The notes beneath the pieces are model-generated. The model worked only from the letters and a program-made list of their open reading frames with translations. It had not been told where the DNA came from and did no database searches. Both the position numbers and the translations under genes were made by a program. DNA of 64,000 nt, taken from NCBI RefSeq assembly GCF_002086795.1, contig NZ_MVIM01000014.1, forward strand, positions 1 through 64,000, read 5' to 3'. The stretch is from Mycolicibacterium tusciae. GTDB lineage: Bacteria > Actinomycetota > Actinomycetes > Mycobacteriales > Mycobacteriaceae. Every line of letters begins with the position of its first letter. The first letter of the stretch is position 1. Of the stretch, positions 43,246-52,420 are shown piece by piece.

Positions 43246-43647
43246 GTGAGCGCGCGGGCGATCCGGATGAAGGGCCCGTGGGGACCGGTCCACGGTCCCA
43301 TCGATCTGGACATCGACGCGAGTGGCGTCACGGTTTTGCGGTGTCCCGCCGGATCCGGTCTACGTCCGCTGACCGAGTACATCGAGGAACTCACCGAACT
43401 CGACGGTCTGCTGCTGCGGATCGTGCCTGCCAACACCCGCGGCCCCGAACTGCTAGTGGTCGGCAACCTCGACCAGGTCGCCAGCGATGACAGCCGCGCG
43501 ATGCTGTTGGCAGATCGTCCACCGTTCGACCCGATGACTTGCGCGGTCAATGGTTTGCGTCAGCCACCGTCGGCGGCACCGACTCGCGGCTGTGGATCGC
43601 GATGGCGGACTGGCCGCGCTGCTCGCGGTTGCGCTGGCCCCCATTGA
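43246..43647 (+). pseudogene. Hypothetical ORF, possibly frameshifted
   Basis: A GTG start at 43246 gives 133 residues, of which the first ~100 look like a genuine globular protein (GPIDLDIDASGVTVLRCPAG, LTEYIEELTELDGLLLRIV). After LADRPPFDPMTCAVNG the codon use and composition change, and the other frame continues WFASATVGGTDSRLWIAMAD. This suggests a frameshift near 43555 and a decaying gene. No family was recognised; the reading could also be a chance ORF. Confidence 0.35.
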
Positions 43648-44038
43648 GTGGTGCGCACGACGAAACCGGCAGTACACGATGTAGCGATTACACCCGCCGA
43701 TCGAAGTCTGATCCCTGGCAACGACCGACGATTCGGATGAGGTTTGCTCGGTGCGGGTCCGAGTGGGAGGTAGGGACCGTCTCGGCCTGGTAACAGTCCG
43801 AGGCTGAGGATTCCAGCAACTTCGGTGACGAGCCCGCGTGGTTGGAATCTCAAGATCGCTGAGCTCCGTGACAGGGTCTCGGGCTCGGTGATCGCCGTAA
43901 GCTTGCGGACGCAAGCAATGCGTGTTGAGGGGTGTCCCCGACGAGGGTTGCGCCCGAGATTCTAGGGTTTCACCCGATTCCTTTTGACGCCTGCGGCAGT
44001 AATGTCTATTCGGCTAATCATGCGATCAGGGGGACGAC
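43648..44038. other. Non-coding upstream region of the giant surface protein
   Basis: No credible gene was found. The region is less GC-rich near its right end. TTGACG (43984-43989) and TATTCG (44007-44012), 17 bases apart, are possible -35 and -10 elements. A ribosome site, CAGGGGGACGAC, precedes the ATG at 44039. Confidence 0.45.
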
Positions 44039-47000
44039 ATGAGGTATGCGCGCTATGTGGGCCGGGTAGGGGCGTTAGCTGTCGCGCTCGGTGTGGGGAC
44101 TGCAGTGGGGGCGTCGGCGGGGTTCGCGTGGGCCGAGGAGAGTGACTCACCGGCGGCAGACTCGAGTGTTGACTCTGGTGCCTCGGCCGGTGTGGGTCCA
44201 GCAGGGCCGCCGGATCCCGGCGCGGCTGGTGTGGGTTCGCCTGAGCAGTCGGGTCCGGGCGTCAGCGCATCGGGTGGTGTTGATCCGCAGTCCCCCGACG
44301 ACGAGCAGCCTCGCGATTCTGGATCCGGATCGAACGACAGCCTGGAGATGGGCAACGGGGTTGTCGTCTCGGCCAACGGTGAGGTGCGTGACCCGACCGC
44401 GGGTGGGCAGCCAGAAGAGGTCGACGAAGAGATTGCAGAACCGGACGTTGCCGAGGAGCCGGCCACTAGCGGTGGTGGTGAGCTGCGCGAGCAGACGTCG
44501 TCCGAGTCAGGGTCGGACGTTTCGGCATCGAAGCAGTCGGTGATGGGTGCGGGGAGTGCACCACAGACATCGGTGTCAGCGACTCAGATTGATCTCTCTG
44601 GCGAGCAGGCTGAGTTGTCGGTAACGGCGGGGGCGCCGGTCGAAGGTGCCAATGCGGTTGTCGTCGTGCTGGACTCGAGCGAGACGCCGCAGGAGCCGAA
44701 GGCCGAGGAGGTGCCGGCCCCAATTCTGGTGGAGGTCTTGTCCGGCGTTTTGGATCCGTTCGGCGGGTCTGCTCCCGACGCGCCGGTGGATTCGCCGGCG
44801 GATTGGGTGTTGCTGGCCGCCGCGCGCCGTGAGCTGGGTGCCGATACGACCCGGGTGTCGACATTGGGTGATACCGGAGAGGTCTCCAACTCGTTGATGC
44901 TGACAACGGCGGCGGTTACGGAAAACCATGCTCCAGAGGGCGGAGAGGCGGATATCCCGAATCCGCCGAACACAACGACGGGCGCAGTGACCGGCAAGAT
45001 CGTCGGTGTCACCGACGCCGACAACGACAAGCTCACGTATTCGGGTTCGACGACTACGGCCAAGGGCAAGGTGACGGTGACCTCGACGGGCGGCTTCACC
45101 TACACCCCGACCGCCGCGGCACGCCATGCGGCCGTAGCCAACGGCGCGGATCCAGACTTGAAGAAGGACACCTTCGTCGTCACGGTTCAAGACGGTGCGG
45201 GCGGATCGACCACCGTGACAGTGGAAGTCGACATCCTGGGCAAGAACGCGCTGCCCACGGCTAGGGCAACCGTTGGCCGACCCAACCCCAGCACCGGTGC
45301 GGTGGCGGTGACCGTCACCGGCTCTGATGCCGACAAGGACCCCTTGTCGTTCAGCGCCCCAACGACCACGGCCAAGGGTGCGATCGTCGGCAACGGCAAC
45401 GGCAGTTTCACCTACACTCCGACAGCTGATGCACGCTCTGCCGCGGCGGTGACCGGCGCGCCGGCCTCAGCCAAGACCGACACGTTCAACGTGACCATTG
45501 ATGACGGGTTCGGTGGTCAACGAGTCGTCGTGGTGACTGTGGCGATCGCGCCGGCCAATGACAATGTCGCTCCGACAGGCGGGACTTTCACCCCGAGCGG
45601 TCAGCCCAGCCCCGACAAGGGTGTGGTCACCGGCACGGTCTCGGCCAACGATTCCAACGGTGATGCGCTCGTCTACAAAAAGGCCACCAGTCCAGCCAAG
45701 GGTTCGGTCACGGTGTCGTCTGTCGGCGTGGTCACCTACACCCCGACCGCTGCAGCGCGCCATGCCGCCTCGGCCAGCGGTGCGACGCCCGCCGATAAGC
45801 AGGACACCTTCCAGGTGACGGCTGACGACGGGCGCGGCGGCACAACGACATTCACCGTCACCGTCGATATCAGCCCGAAGAACACCGCACCCACTGGCAA
45901 ATTCACTGTAGCCAAACCGGATGCGACGACTGGTGTGGTGACCGGCAAGGTGAGCGTCACCGACGCTGACAGGGACACAGTGACTTTAGGCGGTCCGACC
46001 ACGTCGACCAAGGGTGGTGAGGTGACGGTCAACTCCGACGGCACGTTCACCTACAAGCCGTCGGCGGCGGCCCGCCAGGATGCGCGCGTTGCCGGAGCTC
46101 CCGCCGCCGCCAAGCAGGACAACTTCGCCGTCACCATCACAGATGGATACGGCGGCACCACGACCATCAATGTGCAGGTCTCCGTGGCCCCCGCGGTCAC
46201 AGCCGTCAACCCGGCACCGATCGACGGATCCCCTCTGGGGAGCCCGGTCGTCGGAACCACCGGCCGCGTCTTCCAAACTATATCCACGACGGCACCCAAC
46301 GGCACCGAGTCCACGTTCGTGCGGGTGTATCAGCCATCCGGGGCAAAGATCGCCGACACAGCCGCATTCTCCGGGACGCCGGCAGCGCCCATTGTGCGAA
46401 CCGACGGCGGCATCACGATCGTCACGTACGACCCGGCGGCGGGCCTCGCGACGGTGCGGGTGATCAGCGCGACCGGAAGCATGTCGACGACCTCGGTGAC
46501 AGCGACGTCACCCCAGGTGGTCGGCGAAAACGGCCGGCAGTATCTGCTGGCACCGTATTTCGACAGCGCAACTGGCCGCGGGCGAGCGAAGTTGGTGTCG
46601 TTGACAACCGGTGCGACGACGCCATCCGTGATTGACGCTGCGCCAACCTTCGGACCGGACGGCAGCGCTGTGGCGCTTCAGGTGAACGGAACCGCGCAGA
46701 ACCCCTCAGTCAAAATCGTGGTGATTGGCTCGAACGGGGCGGTTCGGACTCTCACTGTGCCCAGCAGTAAGGCTCCCGGAATCGCCGGTCTCCCGGCCGC
46801 CGGACTCAACGGCACCGTCTATCTGCCCACGGTGAAACCGACGGACGCCGGCATGTCGACCGAGATCTTGGTCTTCGGGTCATCCGGGGCGCCCACCACG
46901 CGCCTCATCGAAGGCTTCACTCCCACCGGCAACGTGGTCGTCGCTCCGAATGGAACCGCGTACCTGCTGACTCGCAACAACATGACTGGCGAGAGTCGGA

Positions 47001-49042
47001 TCTCGGTCATCACAAGCGGTGTCTCCAACACAGCCGTGTTCGACGGGTTCTTCGACCCCACGGTGTTGGGCGCCGCTGCGGACGGCACCCTCTACGTGCT
47101 CAGCCCAGATTCCGAGGCGGACGTGAGTCGGTTGCTCATCGTCAAGCCAAACGCCTCGATGAAAACGGTGCAGATCGGGGACTTCGACTTCGACCTTCCC
47201 CACGTGATCGGTCCCGACGGCAGCATCTACCTCAACGCCGAGGCGAATGGCGAAGAGGTGCTCGTCGTTGTCTCGTCCTCAGGGGAATTACGGAAGCTCC
47301 CGTTCTACGCCAGCGTGGAACCTTTCATCCCGGGCGACGAGAAGCTGGTCTTCGCCAAGGACGGCACCGCCTATGCCGCGGTCCAGACTGCGAACGGCTA
47401 CGTCGTCCATGTATCGAGGAACGGCTTCCTCACCTCCGTCGCCAGCAGCCCGATCGACGTCGACGGCGGTCACCTGGAGGTGGGACCGGACGGCACCGCC
47501 TACCTGTTGTCCGACTCGGGTGACTCCGTGACCGGGATCGACCGGAACGGCGAGATCACCGCAATCGTCGTCGCCAACGGGGGGACCGTTGTCGGGCCGG
47601 TCGCATTCGGAAGCAATGGAACCGCCTACGTGACTGTCCAGACGGGGTCTGGCGCGGGCGCTACCACCACGGTGTGGGCGATTACCAGCCTGGGCGCGAC
47701 CGAGGTTCGGACCGTCGCCGGCACCCCCGCAGTCGCGGCACCCGGTTCGCCGAGCCAGAATCCGGCCGTGTCCGTCAGCGCCGCCGGCACAGTGATTCTC
47801 GCCTCCGTGACTTACGACGCGCAAGGGAACCCCACAACTCACCTCAGCCTGGCGGACGAGGTGTCGGTTCCAGTGCTGCGTTCTTCGGTGACCCAAGAGC
47901 GGCCAATCGCCGCCACGGGTGTCGTGACCGGCCGCGTGACGCAGGCCCCGCCGGATTCCGATCCGACGGGCAGCGTTCAGTACTCGGGGTCGACAACCGG
48001 ACCCCTCGGAACGATCGTGGTCAATCCGGATGGCACCTACACGTACACCCCATCCGCTGAAGCACGCAACTATGTGCAAGCGCTGCAGAAAGTCGGGTAC
48101 ATCGACTTCTTCGTCAAGGCGACGGACAGTGTGGGCGGCGTGGCGTACATACCCGTATCGGCGCCCATACTCCCCGCGAACTATCCCACGGAGCATCCGC
48201 TACCGCCGACCTTCATGAGCGACTTGACCAAAATCTCGGGGTATATCGATCCAGCTGATTTGAGCGAAGCCGAAGCCGATATCTTTAGCGTCAGCACTCT
48301 GAAAGCGTTTCTGCACAACGGGCGAGACGTCATCGCCAACCCCTGTGAAGATTACGACTGCGGAGAAGGGGACCTCAGCTGGGCATACCAGGTGCAGAAC
48401 TGGATGCGGGTGGGGGCTCTAGACCTGCGCAAGGATCCAAAAACCAAGATGCCGGTGTCACCGGAAGTCTACATTGTCACGACCCTCAACCCGCCGGCCG
48501 GAAGCTCCGGCGGAGAACGACTCGTCCTCGGCTTCAGGAAGATGGCCGTCGGCGAGGACATTACTGTGAAGAACGATTACCCGCAGGCTGAGGGTGCCTA
48601 TGTGACCGTCGAAGCCATGGCATTCATGCCCGGCACATTCCCGCAAGACCGGTTCTACACGCGCATTCCCGGCGTGGTGGGTGGCTACATCTTCAACAAC
48701 GAAATGCCCGAAGATGTCGACCTTGCAAACAAATACGAAAACGACAACTTACTAGAGCAAATCGATCGCAGACAAAAGCAATATGACGCTGCTACATCGC
48801 TACAGCAAGGTTCGGAACTGTTGCTCTGGGCTATCCAGAATGCGAATCCGAGTGGGGCCGCGGCTAATCAAGTGAAGCGAATCCCGCAGGGTGTCAAGCT
48901 CATAGACAATGGTGTGGAGGTCGCGATCGAGGTGCTGAGCAACGAGGAAACGATCACGCAGTACGGTGCTACGGAGACACCAATGCTCTTCCACGAAGGC
49001 ATCAGCCTGATCCCTACGCGGATCGGAATCCCGGAAGACTGA
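44039..49042 (+). CDS. Giant secreted modular protein with VCBS-type repeats and unknown C-terminal domain
   Basis: The 1667-residue protein starts with a signal peptide (VGRVGALAVALGVGTAVGAS, cut near residue 32), then a Ser/Glu/Gly-rich linker to about 290. Residues about 296-716 are four near-identical repeats of ~105 residues (motifs DADNDKLTYSGST, FTYTPTAAARHAA, DTFVVTVQDGAGGSTT), a VCBS/cadherin-like fold. Residues ~731-1280 carry about ten (D/N)GTxYL repeats, like a beta-propeller. A fifth VCBS-like repeat spans ~1290-1381. The last 280 residues match nothing I recognise. Confidence 0.85.
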   Translation: MRYARYVGRVGALAVALGVGTAVGASAGFAWAEESDSPAADSSVDSGASAGVGPAGPPDPGAAGVGSPEQSGPGVSASGGVDPQSPDDEQPRDSGSGSNDSLEMGNGVVVSANGEVRDPTAGGQPEEVDEEIAEPDVAEEPATSGGGELREQTSSESGSDVSASKQSVMGAGSAPQTSVSATQIDLSGEQAELSVTAGAPVEGANAVVVVLDSSETPQEPKAEEVPAPILVEVLSGVLDPFGGSAPDAPVDSPADWVLLAAARRELGADTTRVSTLGDTGEVSNSLMLTTAAVTENHAPEGGEADIPNPPNTTTGAVTGKIVGVTDADNDKLTYSGSTTTAKGKVTVTSTGGFTYTPTAAARHAAVANGADPDLKKDTFVVTVQDGAGGSTTVTVEVDILGKNALPTARATVGRPNPSTGAVAVTVTGSDADKDPLSFSAPTTTAKGAIVGNGNGSFTYTPTADARSAAAVTGAPASAKTDTFNVTIDDGFGGQRVVVVTVAIAPANDNVAPTGGTFTPSGQPSPDKGVVTGTVSANDSNGDALVYKKATSPAKGSVTVSSVGVVTYTPTAAARHAASASGATPADKQDTFQVTADDGRGGTTTFTVTVDISPKNTAPTGKFTVAKPDATTGVVTGKVSVTDADRDTVTLGGPTTSTKGGEVTVNSDGTFTYKPSAAARQDARVAGAPAAAKQDNFAVTITDGYGGTTTINVQVSVAPAVTAVNPAPIDGSPLGSPVVGTTGRVFQTISTTAPNGTESTFVRVYQPSGAKIADTAAFSGTPAAPIVRTDGGITIVTYDPAAGLATVRVISATGSMSTTSVTATSPQVVGENGRQYLLAPYFDSATGRGRAKLVSLTTGATTPSVIDAAPTFGPDGSAVALQVNGTAQNPSVKIVVIGSNGAVRTLTVPSSKAPGIAGLPAAGLNGTVYLPTVKPTDAGMSTEILVFGSSGAPTTRLIEGFTPTGNVVVAPNGTAYLLTRNNMTGESRISVITSGVSNTAVFDGFFDPTVLGAAADGTLYVLSPDSEADVSRLLIVKPNASMKTVQIGDFDFDLPHVIGPDGSIYLNAEANGEEVLVVVSSSGELRKLPFYASVEPFIPGDEKLVFAKDGTAYAAVQTANGYVVHVSRNGFLTSVASSPIDVDGGHLEVGPDGTAYLLSDSGDSVTGIDRNGEITAIVVANGGTVVGPVAFGSNGTAYVTVQTGSGAGATTTVWAITSLGATEVRTVAGTPAVAAPGSPSQNPAVSVSAAGTVILASVTYDAQGNPTTHLSLADEVSVPVLRSSVTQERPIAATGVVTGRVTQAPPDSDPTGSVQYSGSTTGPLGTIVVNPDGTYTYTPSAEARNYVQALQKVGYIDFFVKATDSVGGVAYIPVSAPILPANYPTEHPLPPTFMSDLTKISGYIDPADLSEAEADIFSVSTLKAFLHNGRDVIANPCEDYDCGEGDLSWAYQVQNWMRVGALDLRKDPKTKMPVSPEVYIVTTLNPPAGSSGGERLVLGFRKMAVGEDITVKNDYPQAEGAYVTVEAMAFMPGTFPQDRFYTRIPGVVGGYIFNNEMPEDVDLANKYENDNLLEQIDRRQKQYDAATSLQQGSELLLWAIQNANPSGAAANQVKRIPQGVKLIDNGVEVAIEVLSNEETITQYGATETPMLFHEGISLIPTRIGIPED
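44920..46200 (+). repeat. Coding repeat array of about 315 bases per unit
   Basis: Four successive units begin at about 44923, 45241, 45577 and 45893 and encode the VCBS-type domains. Each includes a TTCACCTACACCCCGACC-like stretch and an ACCGACGCCGACA-like stretch. Divergence between units implies an old, repeated internal duplication rather than a recent one. Confidence 0.75.
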
Positions 49043-49054
49043 TCTCGGCCGCCT

Positions 49055-50524
49055 CTACAGTCCGATTCGGCGATAGCGCGCCAACCTCGCGGTCAGCCGC
49101 TCGTCGTCGGAAACTGAACGCAGCGAATGCAGTTCGTTGGCGATCGTCGCCGACAACCTCTGGGTGAAGGCCAGCGGTTCATCGGCCGCATCGGGAGACT
49201 CGGGCACGATCGCGTCGACGATGCCGCTGCGCAACAGGTCGGCTGAGCGTATGCCTTGTGCCGCAGCAAGTTCCGGAGCGTGGTCGGTGTCGCGGAAAAC
49301 GATGGCGCTCGCGCCTTCCGGTGGCAGCGGGGCGAGCCAGCCGTGCAGCGCGGCCAGTACCCGGTCCGCGGGCACCATCGCCAGCGCGGGCCCCCCGCTG
49401 CCCTGGCCGAGCAGGATCGACACCGTCGGAGTGTCCAGCGTGACGAGATCGGCCAGGCAGCGGGCGATTTCGCCGGCCAAGCCGTCCTGTTCGGCCTCGA
49501 CCGTGAGCGCCGGTCCCGCCGTGTCGATGACGAGCACCAGCGGCAACTTGAGTCCTGCGGCCAGCGCCATGCCCCGCCGCGCCTCACGCAGCGCCGCCGG
49601 GCCGACCATGCCGCCCAGCACCCGCTGCTGGCCGAGCACGACGGCTGGTTGACCGCCGAACCTGGCCAAGGCCAGCAGCGTGGTGGCATCCTCGCCGCGG
49701 CCGGTGCCCGACAACAGGACCCGGTCGGACGTGCCGTGCCGCAACAGGTATCCCACGCCGGGGCGGTCCGGCCGACGCGAGGCCACCACCGAATCCCACG
49801 CGGGCACGTCGGCTATCGGTACGGGCGCCGGCGGTGGCGGTGGCGGCTCGGGCGCATCGGCGAGAACCTTCAGCGTGCGGTCGAGCGTTGAGCGCACCGC
49901 CTCCAGCGGCACCACGCCGTCGATCACGGCGTGGCGCTGCAGGTTCTCCGCGGTCTGCACGCCCGAAGGGAAGGGCTCACCGTAGAGGTGCTCGTACACC
50001 CTCGGACCGAGGAAACCGATCAGCGCGCCCGGTTCGGCTGCGGTCACATGGCCAAGCGACCCCCACGAGGCGAACACCCCACCGGTTGTCGGATGGCGCA
50101 GGTACACCAGGTACGGCAGATGCGCCCGCTTGTGCAGTTCGACGGCCGCGGCGATCTTGACCATCTGCAGGAACGCGACAGTGCCCTCCTGCATGCGGGT
50201 GCCACCTGAACTCGGCGACGCGACCAACGGCAGGCGCTCGGCCGTCGCGCGGGCCACCGCACGGGTGATCCGCTCAGCCGCGGCCACCCCGATCGAACCC
50301 GCCAGGAAGTCGAACTCGCAGGCCACCAAAGCCACTCGTCGCCCGAAGACGGTGCCCTCACCCGTCAGCACCGACTCGTCAAGGCCGGTCTTGGCAGCCG
50401 CGTCAGCCAGCTCGCGCCGATACTCCTCGCTGCCGCCGACCTCCAGCGGTGGGGTGTCCCAGCTGCGGAACGAATCTGCGTCCAGCACGGCATCGCGCAG
50501 TTCAATGGCACCGATCCGGCTCAC
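49055..50524 (-). CDS. accD3: Acyl-CoA carboxylase carboxyltransferase subunit AccD3
   Basis: The 489 residues form two tandem crotonase-like domains, as in single-chain carboxyltransferases: N-domain with SPSSGGTRMQEGTVAF and HPTTGGVFASWGSLGHV, C-domain with GGMVGPAALREARRGMALAAG and LGQGSGGPALAMVPAD. It transfers the carboxyl from biotin to an acyl-CoA and normally works with an AccA biotin carboxylase encoded elsewhere. It corresponds to Rv0904c. The GTG start is reached from a divergent promoter overlapping that of echA6. Confidence 0.92.
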   Translation of the reverse strand: MSRIGAIELRDAVLDADSFRSWDTPPLEVGGSEEYRRELADAAAKTGLDESVLTGEGTVFGRRVALVACEFDFLAGSIGVAAAERITRAVARATAERLPLVASPSSGGTRMQEGTVAFLQMVKIAAAVELHKRAHLPYLVYLRHPTTGGVFASWGSLGHVTAAEPGALIGFLGPRVYEHLYGEPFPSGVQTAENLQRHAVIDGVVPLEAVRSTLDRTLKVLADAPEPPPPPPAPVPIADVPAWDSVVASRRPDRPGVGYLLRHGTSDRVLLSGTGRGEDATTLLALARFGGQPAVVLGQQRVLGGMVGPAALREARRGMALAAGLKLPLVLVIDTAGPALTVEAEQDGLAGEIARCLADLVTLDTPTVSILLGQGSGGPALAMVPADRVLAALHGWLAPLPPEGASAIVFRDTDHAPELAAAQGIRSADLLRSGIVDAIVPESPDAADEPLAFTQRLSATIANELHSLRSVSDDERLTARLARYRRIGL

Positions 50525-50550
50525 ACTCAGAGGTTATATAGGGTGGCGCC
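50525..50550. promoter_or_regulatory. Overlapping divergent leaderless promoters of accD3 and echA6
   Basis: The 26 bases between the two start codons hold TAGGGT (50539-50544), six bases before the echA6 ATG, and TATAAC on the minus strand (50538-50533), eight bases before the accD3 GTG. The two -10 elements touch. Both transcripts would be leaderless, and initiation should be mutually exclusive. Confidence 0.6.
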
Positions 50551-51285
50551 ATGATTGGTGTGACCCGCGACGGCGACGTGATGACGCTGGAAATGCAGCG
50601 CGCCGACCGCCGAAACGCGCTCAACGGCGCACTCGTAGACGGTTTGCGTGATGCGGTGGAGAAGGCCGCGAGCGAGAATGTCCGCGTCATCGTGCTCACC
50701 GGCCAGGGCCATGTGTTCAGCTCCGGGGCGGATCTGACCGACGCTGCGGGCGTTGCCGAGGAGCTCCCCGACAAGGCCAAGGCCCTCAACATCGCGATCG
50801 ACAGGGCACCCGTGCCGGTCATCGGCGCCATCAACGGGCCCGCGATCGGCGCAGGCGTCATCCTCTCGATGATCTGCGATCTACGGGTCGTCGCACCCGA
50901 GGCGTACTTCCAGTTCCCCGTCGCGAAATATGGTCTGGCGCTGGATAATTGGAGCATCCGACGGCTCACCTCGCTGGTCGGAGCCGGCCGCGCGAGGGGC
51001 ATGCTGCTCGGCGCCGAACGGCTGACCGCCGAGGCCGCCCTGCACACGGGCATGGCCAACCGCATCGGCACGCTGGCGGACGCGCAGGCCTGGGCCGCCG
51101 AACTCGCCGGCTACGCGCCGCTGGCCCTGCAGCACGCCAAGCGCGTGCTCAACGACGACGGTGCCTACGAGGACCCGTGGCCCGAGCACACGGATCTGTT
51201 CGACCGGGCATGGGCCAGCCAGGACGTCATCGAGGCTCAGGTGGCGCGCATCGAGAAGCGGCCGCCGAGGTTCCAGGGGGCCTGA
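50551..51285 (+). CDS. echA6: Enoyl-CoA hydratase-like fatty-acyl carrier EchA6
   Basis: The 244-residue crotonase-fold protein matches EchA6 (Rv0905). The oxyanion-hole residues are in VFSSGADLTDAAG and GPAIGAGVILSMICDLR. The usual catalytic Glu pair of hydratases seems absent, in line with the known non-catalytic role of EchA6: it binds long acyl-CoA and delivers them to FAS-II for mycolate synthesis. It begins with a leaderless-type promoter and shares a base with the next gene's start. Confidence 0.93.
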   Translation: MIGVTRDGDVMTLEMQRADRRNALNGALVDGLRDAVEKAASENVRVIVLTGQGHVFSSGADLTDAAGVAEELPDKAKALNIAIDRAPVPVIGAINGPAIGAGVILSMICDLRVVAPEAYFQFPVAKYGLALDNWSIRRLTSLVGAGRARGMLLGAERLTAEAALHTGMANRIGTLADAQAWAAELAGYAPLALQHAKRVLNDDGAYEDPWPEHTDLFDRAWASQDVIEAQVARIEKRPPRFQGA

Positions 51286-52394
51286 TGATCGGGGCGACGC
51301 TGCGCATCGGCTTTGGTACGGCTTCGTTGCTGGCCGGGGGATGGGCATTGCGCGCGCTACATGGCACGCCGTCGGCCCTCGGCGCGTCCCCGGGGGAGAT
51401 CGACGGTGTCGCCAAGAGGTCCCCGAACTACCAGGACGGCGTCTTCGTCAACCTCGAGGCGGCGAGCCCAGCAAGCCTGACCCGCCAGGAACAGTTCCTG
51501 CTGGTCCGTGAGGTCATCGGCGGGAGTTCGAGCCAGCTTCCGCCCTCAGAGGTCCCGTTGGTCACACCCGACCCGAGCTTGGCGGCGGGTGATCTCGCCG
51601 TCACCTGGTACGGCCACTCGTCGGCGGTCATCGAGGTCGATGGCTACCGCGTGCTGGCGGACCCCGTCTGGAGCGACCGTTGCTCGCCGTCGAGGACAAT
51701 CGGCCCGCGGCGGCTGCACCCGGTGCCGGCTCCGCTGGAGGCGCTGCCGGCCATCGACGCGGTCATCATCAGCCATGACCACTACGACCACCTCGACATC
51801 GACACCGTGAAACAACTGGCCCGCACCCAGCGGGCCAAGTTCTTCGTCCCGCTTGGCCTCGGCGCCCATCTGCGGTCCTGGCACATCCCGGCCGACCGGA
51901 TCGTCGAACTCGACTGGAACGAGAGTGCCCGCCTCGGCGACCTGACCCTGGTGTGCACCCCCGCGCGGCATTTCTCTGGCCGATTCCTGACCCGCAATAC
52001 GACGCTGTGGTCGTCATGGGCGCTGATCGGGCCCAGCCATCGCGCGTTCTTCGGCGGTGACACCGGATATTCGAACAGCTTCGGCGACATCGGCGTAGAG
52101 CACGGACCGTTCGACCTGACCCTGATGCCGGTGGGCGCCTATCACCCCGGCTGGCCAGACATCCACATGAACCCCGAGGAAGCGGTTCGCGCGCACCGCG
52201 ACGTCAGCGACGCGGGGTTGCTGGTCCCTATCCACTGGGCGACGTTCCGGCTCGCGCCGCATCCGTGGTCTGAGCCGGTGCAGCGACTGGTCAAGGCGGC
52301 CGAAGCCGACAACGCCCTGGTCGCGGTGCCGAAGCCGGGGCAGCGGGTCCAGCCCGACGCGGCGTTGGCGAACGACCCGTGGTGGCTGCTGTAG
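51285..52394 (+). CDS. Metallo-beta-lactamase-fold hydrolase (NAPE-PLD-like, Rv0906)
   Basis: The 369 residues begin with an N-terminal hydrophobic segment (about 4-24), then a zinc-dependent MBL fold. The metal motif is SHDHYDHLD, with further ligands in CTPARHFSGR, FFGGDTGYS and PIHWATF. It resembles N-acylphosphatidylethanolamine phospholipase D, and could hydrolyse envelope lipids. The ATG overlaps the echA6 stop by one base (TGATG). Confidence 0.9.
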   Translation: MIGATLRIGFGTASLLAGGWALRALHGTPSALGASPGEIDGVAKRSPNYQDGVFVNLEAASPASLTRQEQFLLVREVIGGSSSQLPPSEVPLVTPDPSLAAGDLAVTWYGHSSAVIEVDGYRVLADPVWSDRCSPSRTIGPRRLHPVPAPLEALPAIDAVIISHDHYDHLDIDTVKQLARTQRAKFFVPLGLGAHLRSWHIPADRIVELDWNESARLGDLTLVCTPARHFSGRFLTRNTTLWSSWALIGPSHRAFFGGDTGYSNSFGDIGVEHGPFDLTLMPVGAYHPGWPDIHMNPEEAVRAHRDVSDAGLLVPIHWATFRLAPHPWSEPVQRLVKAAEADNALVAVPKPGQRVQPDAALANDPWWLL

Positions 52395-52420
52395 CCATTT
52401 CGACGGGATACGGTGCACGC

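Noticed and set aside
44920..46200. Repeat array considered as CRISPR or PE_PGRS
   Set aside because: Units are about 315 bases, in frame, and encode VCBS-type domains; no short direct repeats with unique spacers and no PE domain.
47288..48196. A 302-residue minus-strand frame inside the giant exoprotein gene
   Set aside because: Antisense shadow with low-complexity Gly/Arg/His composition and no upstream ribosome site.
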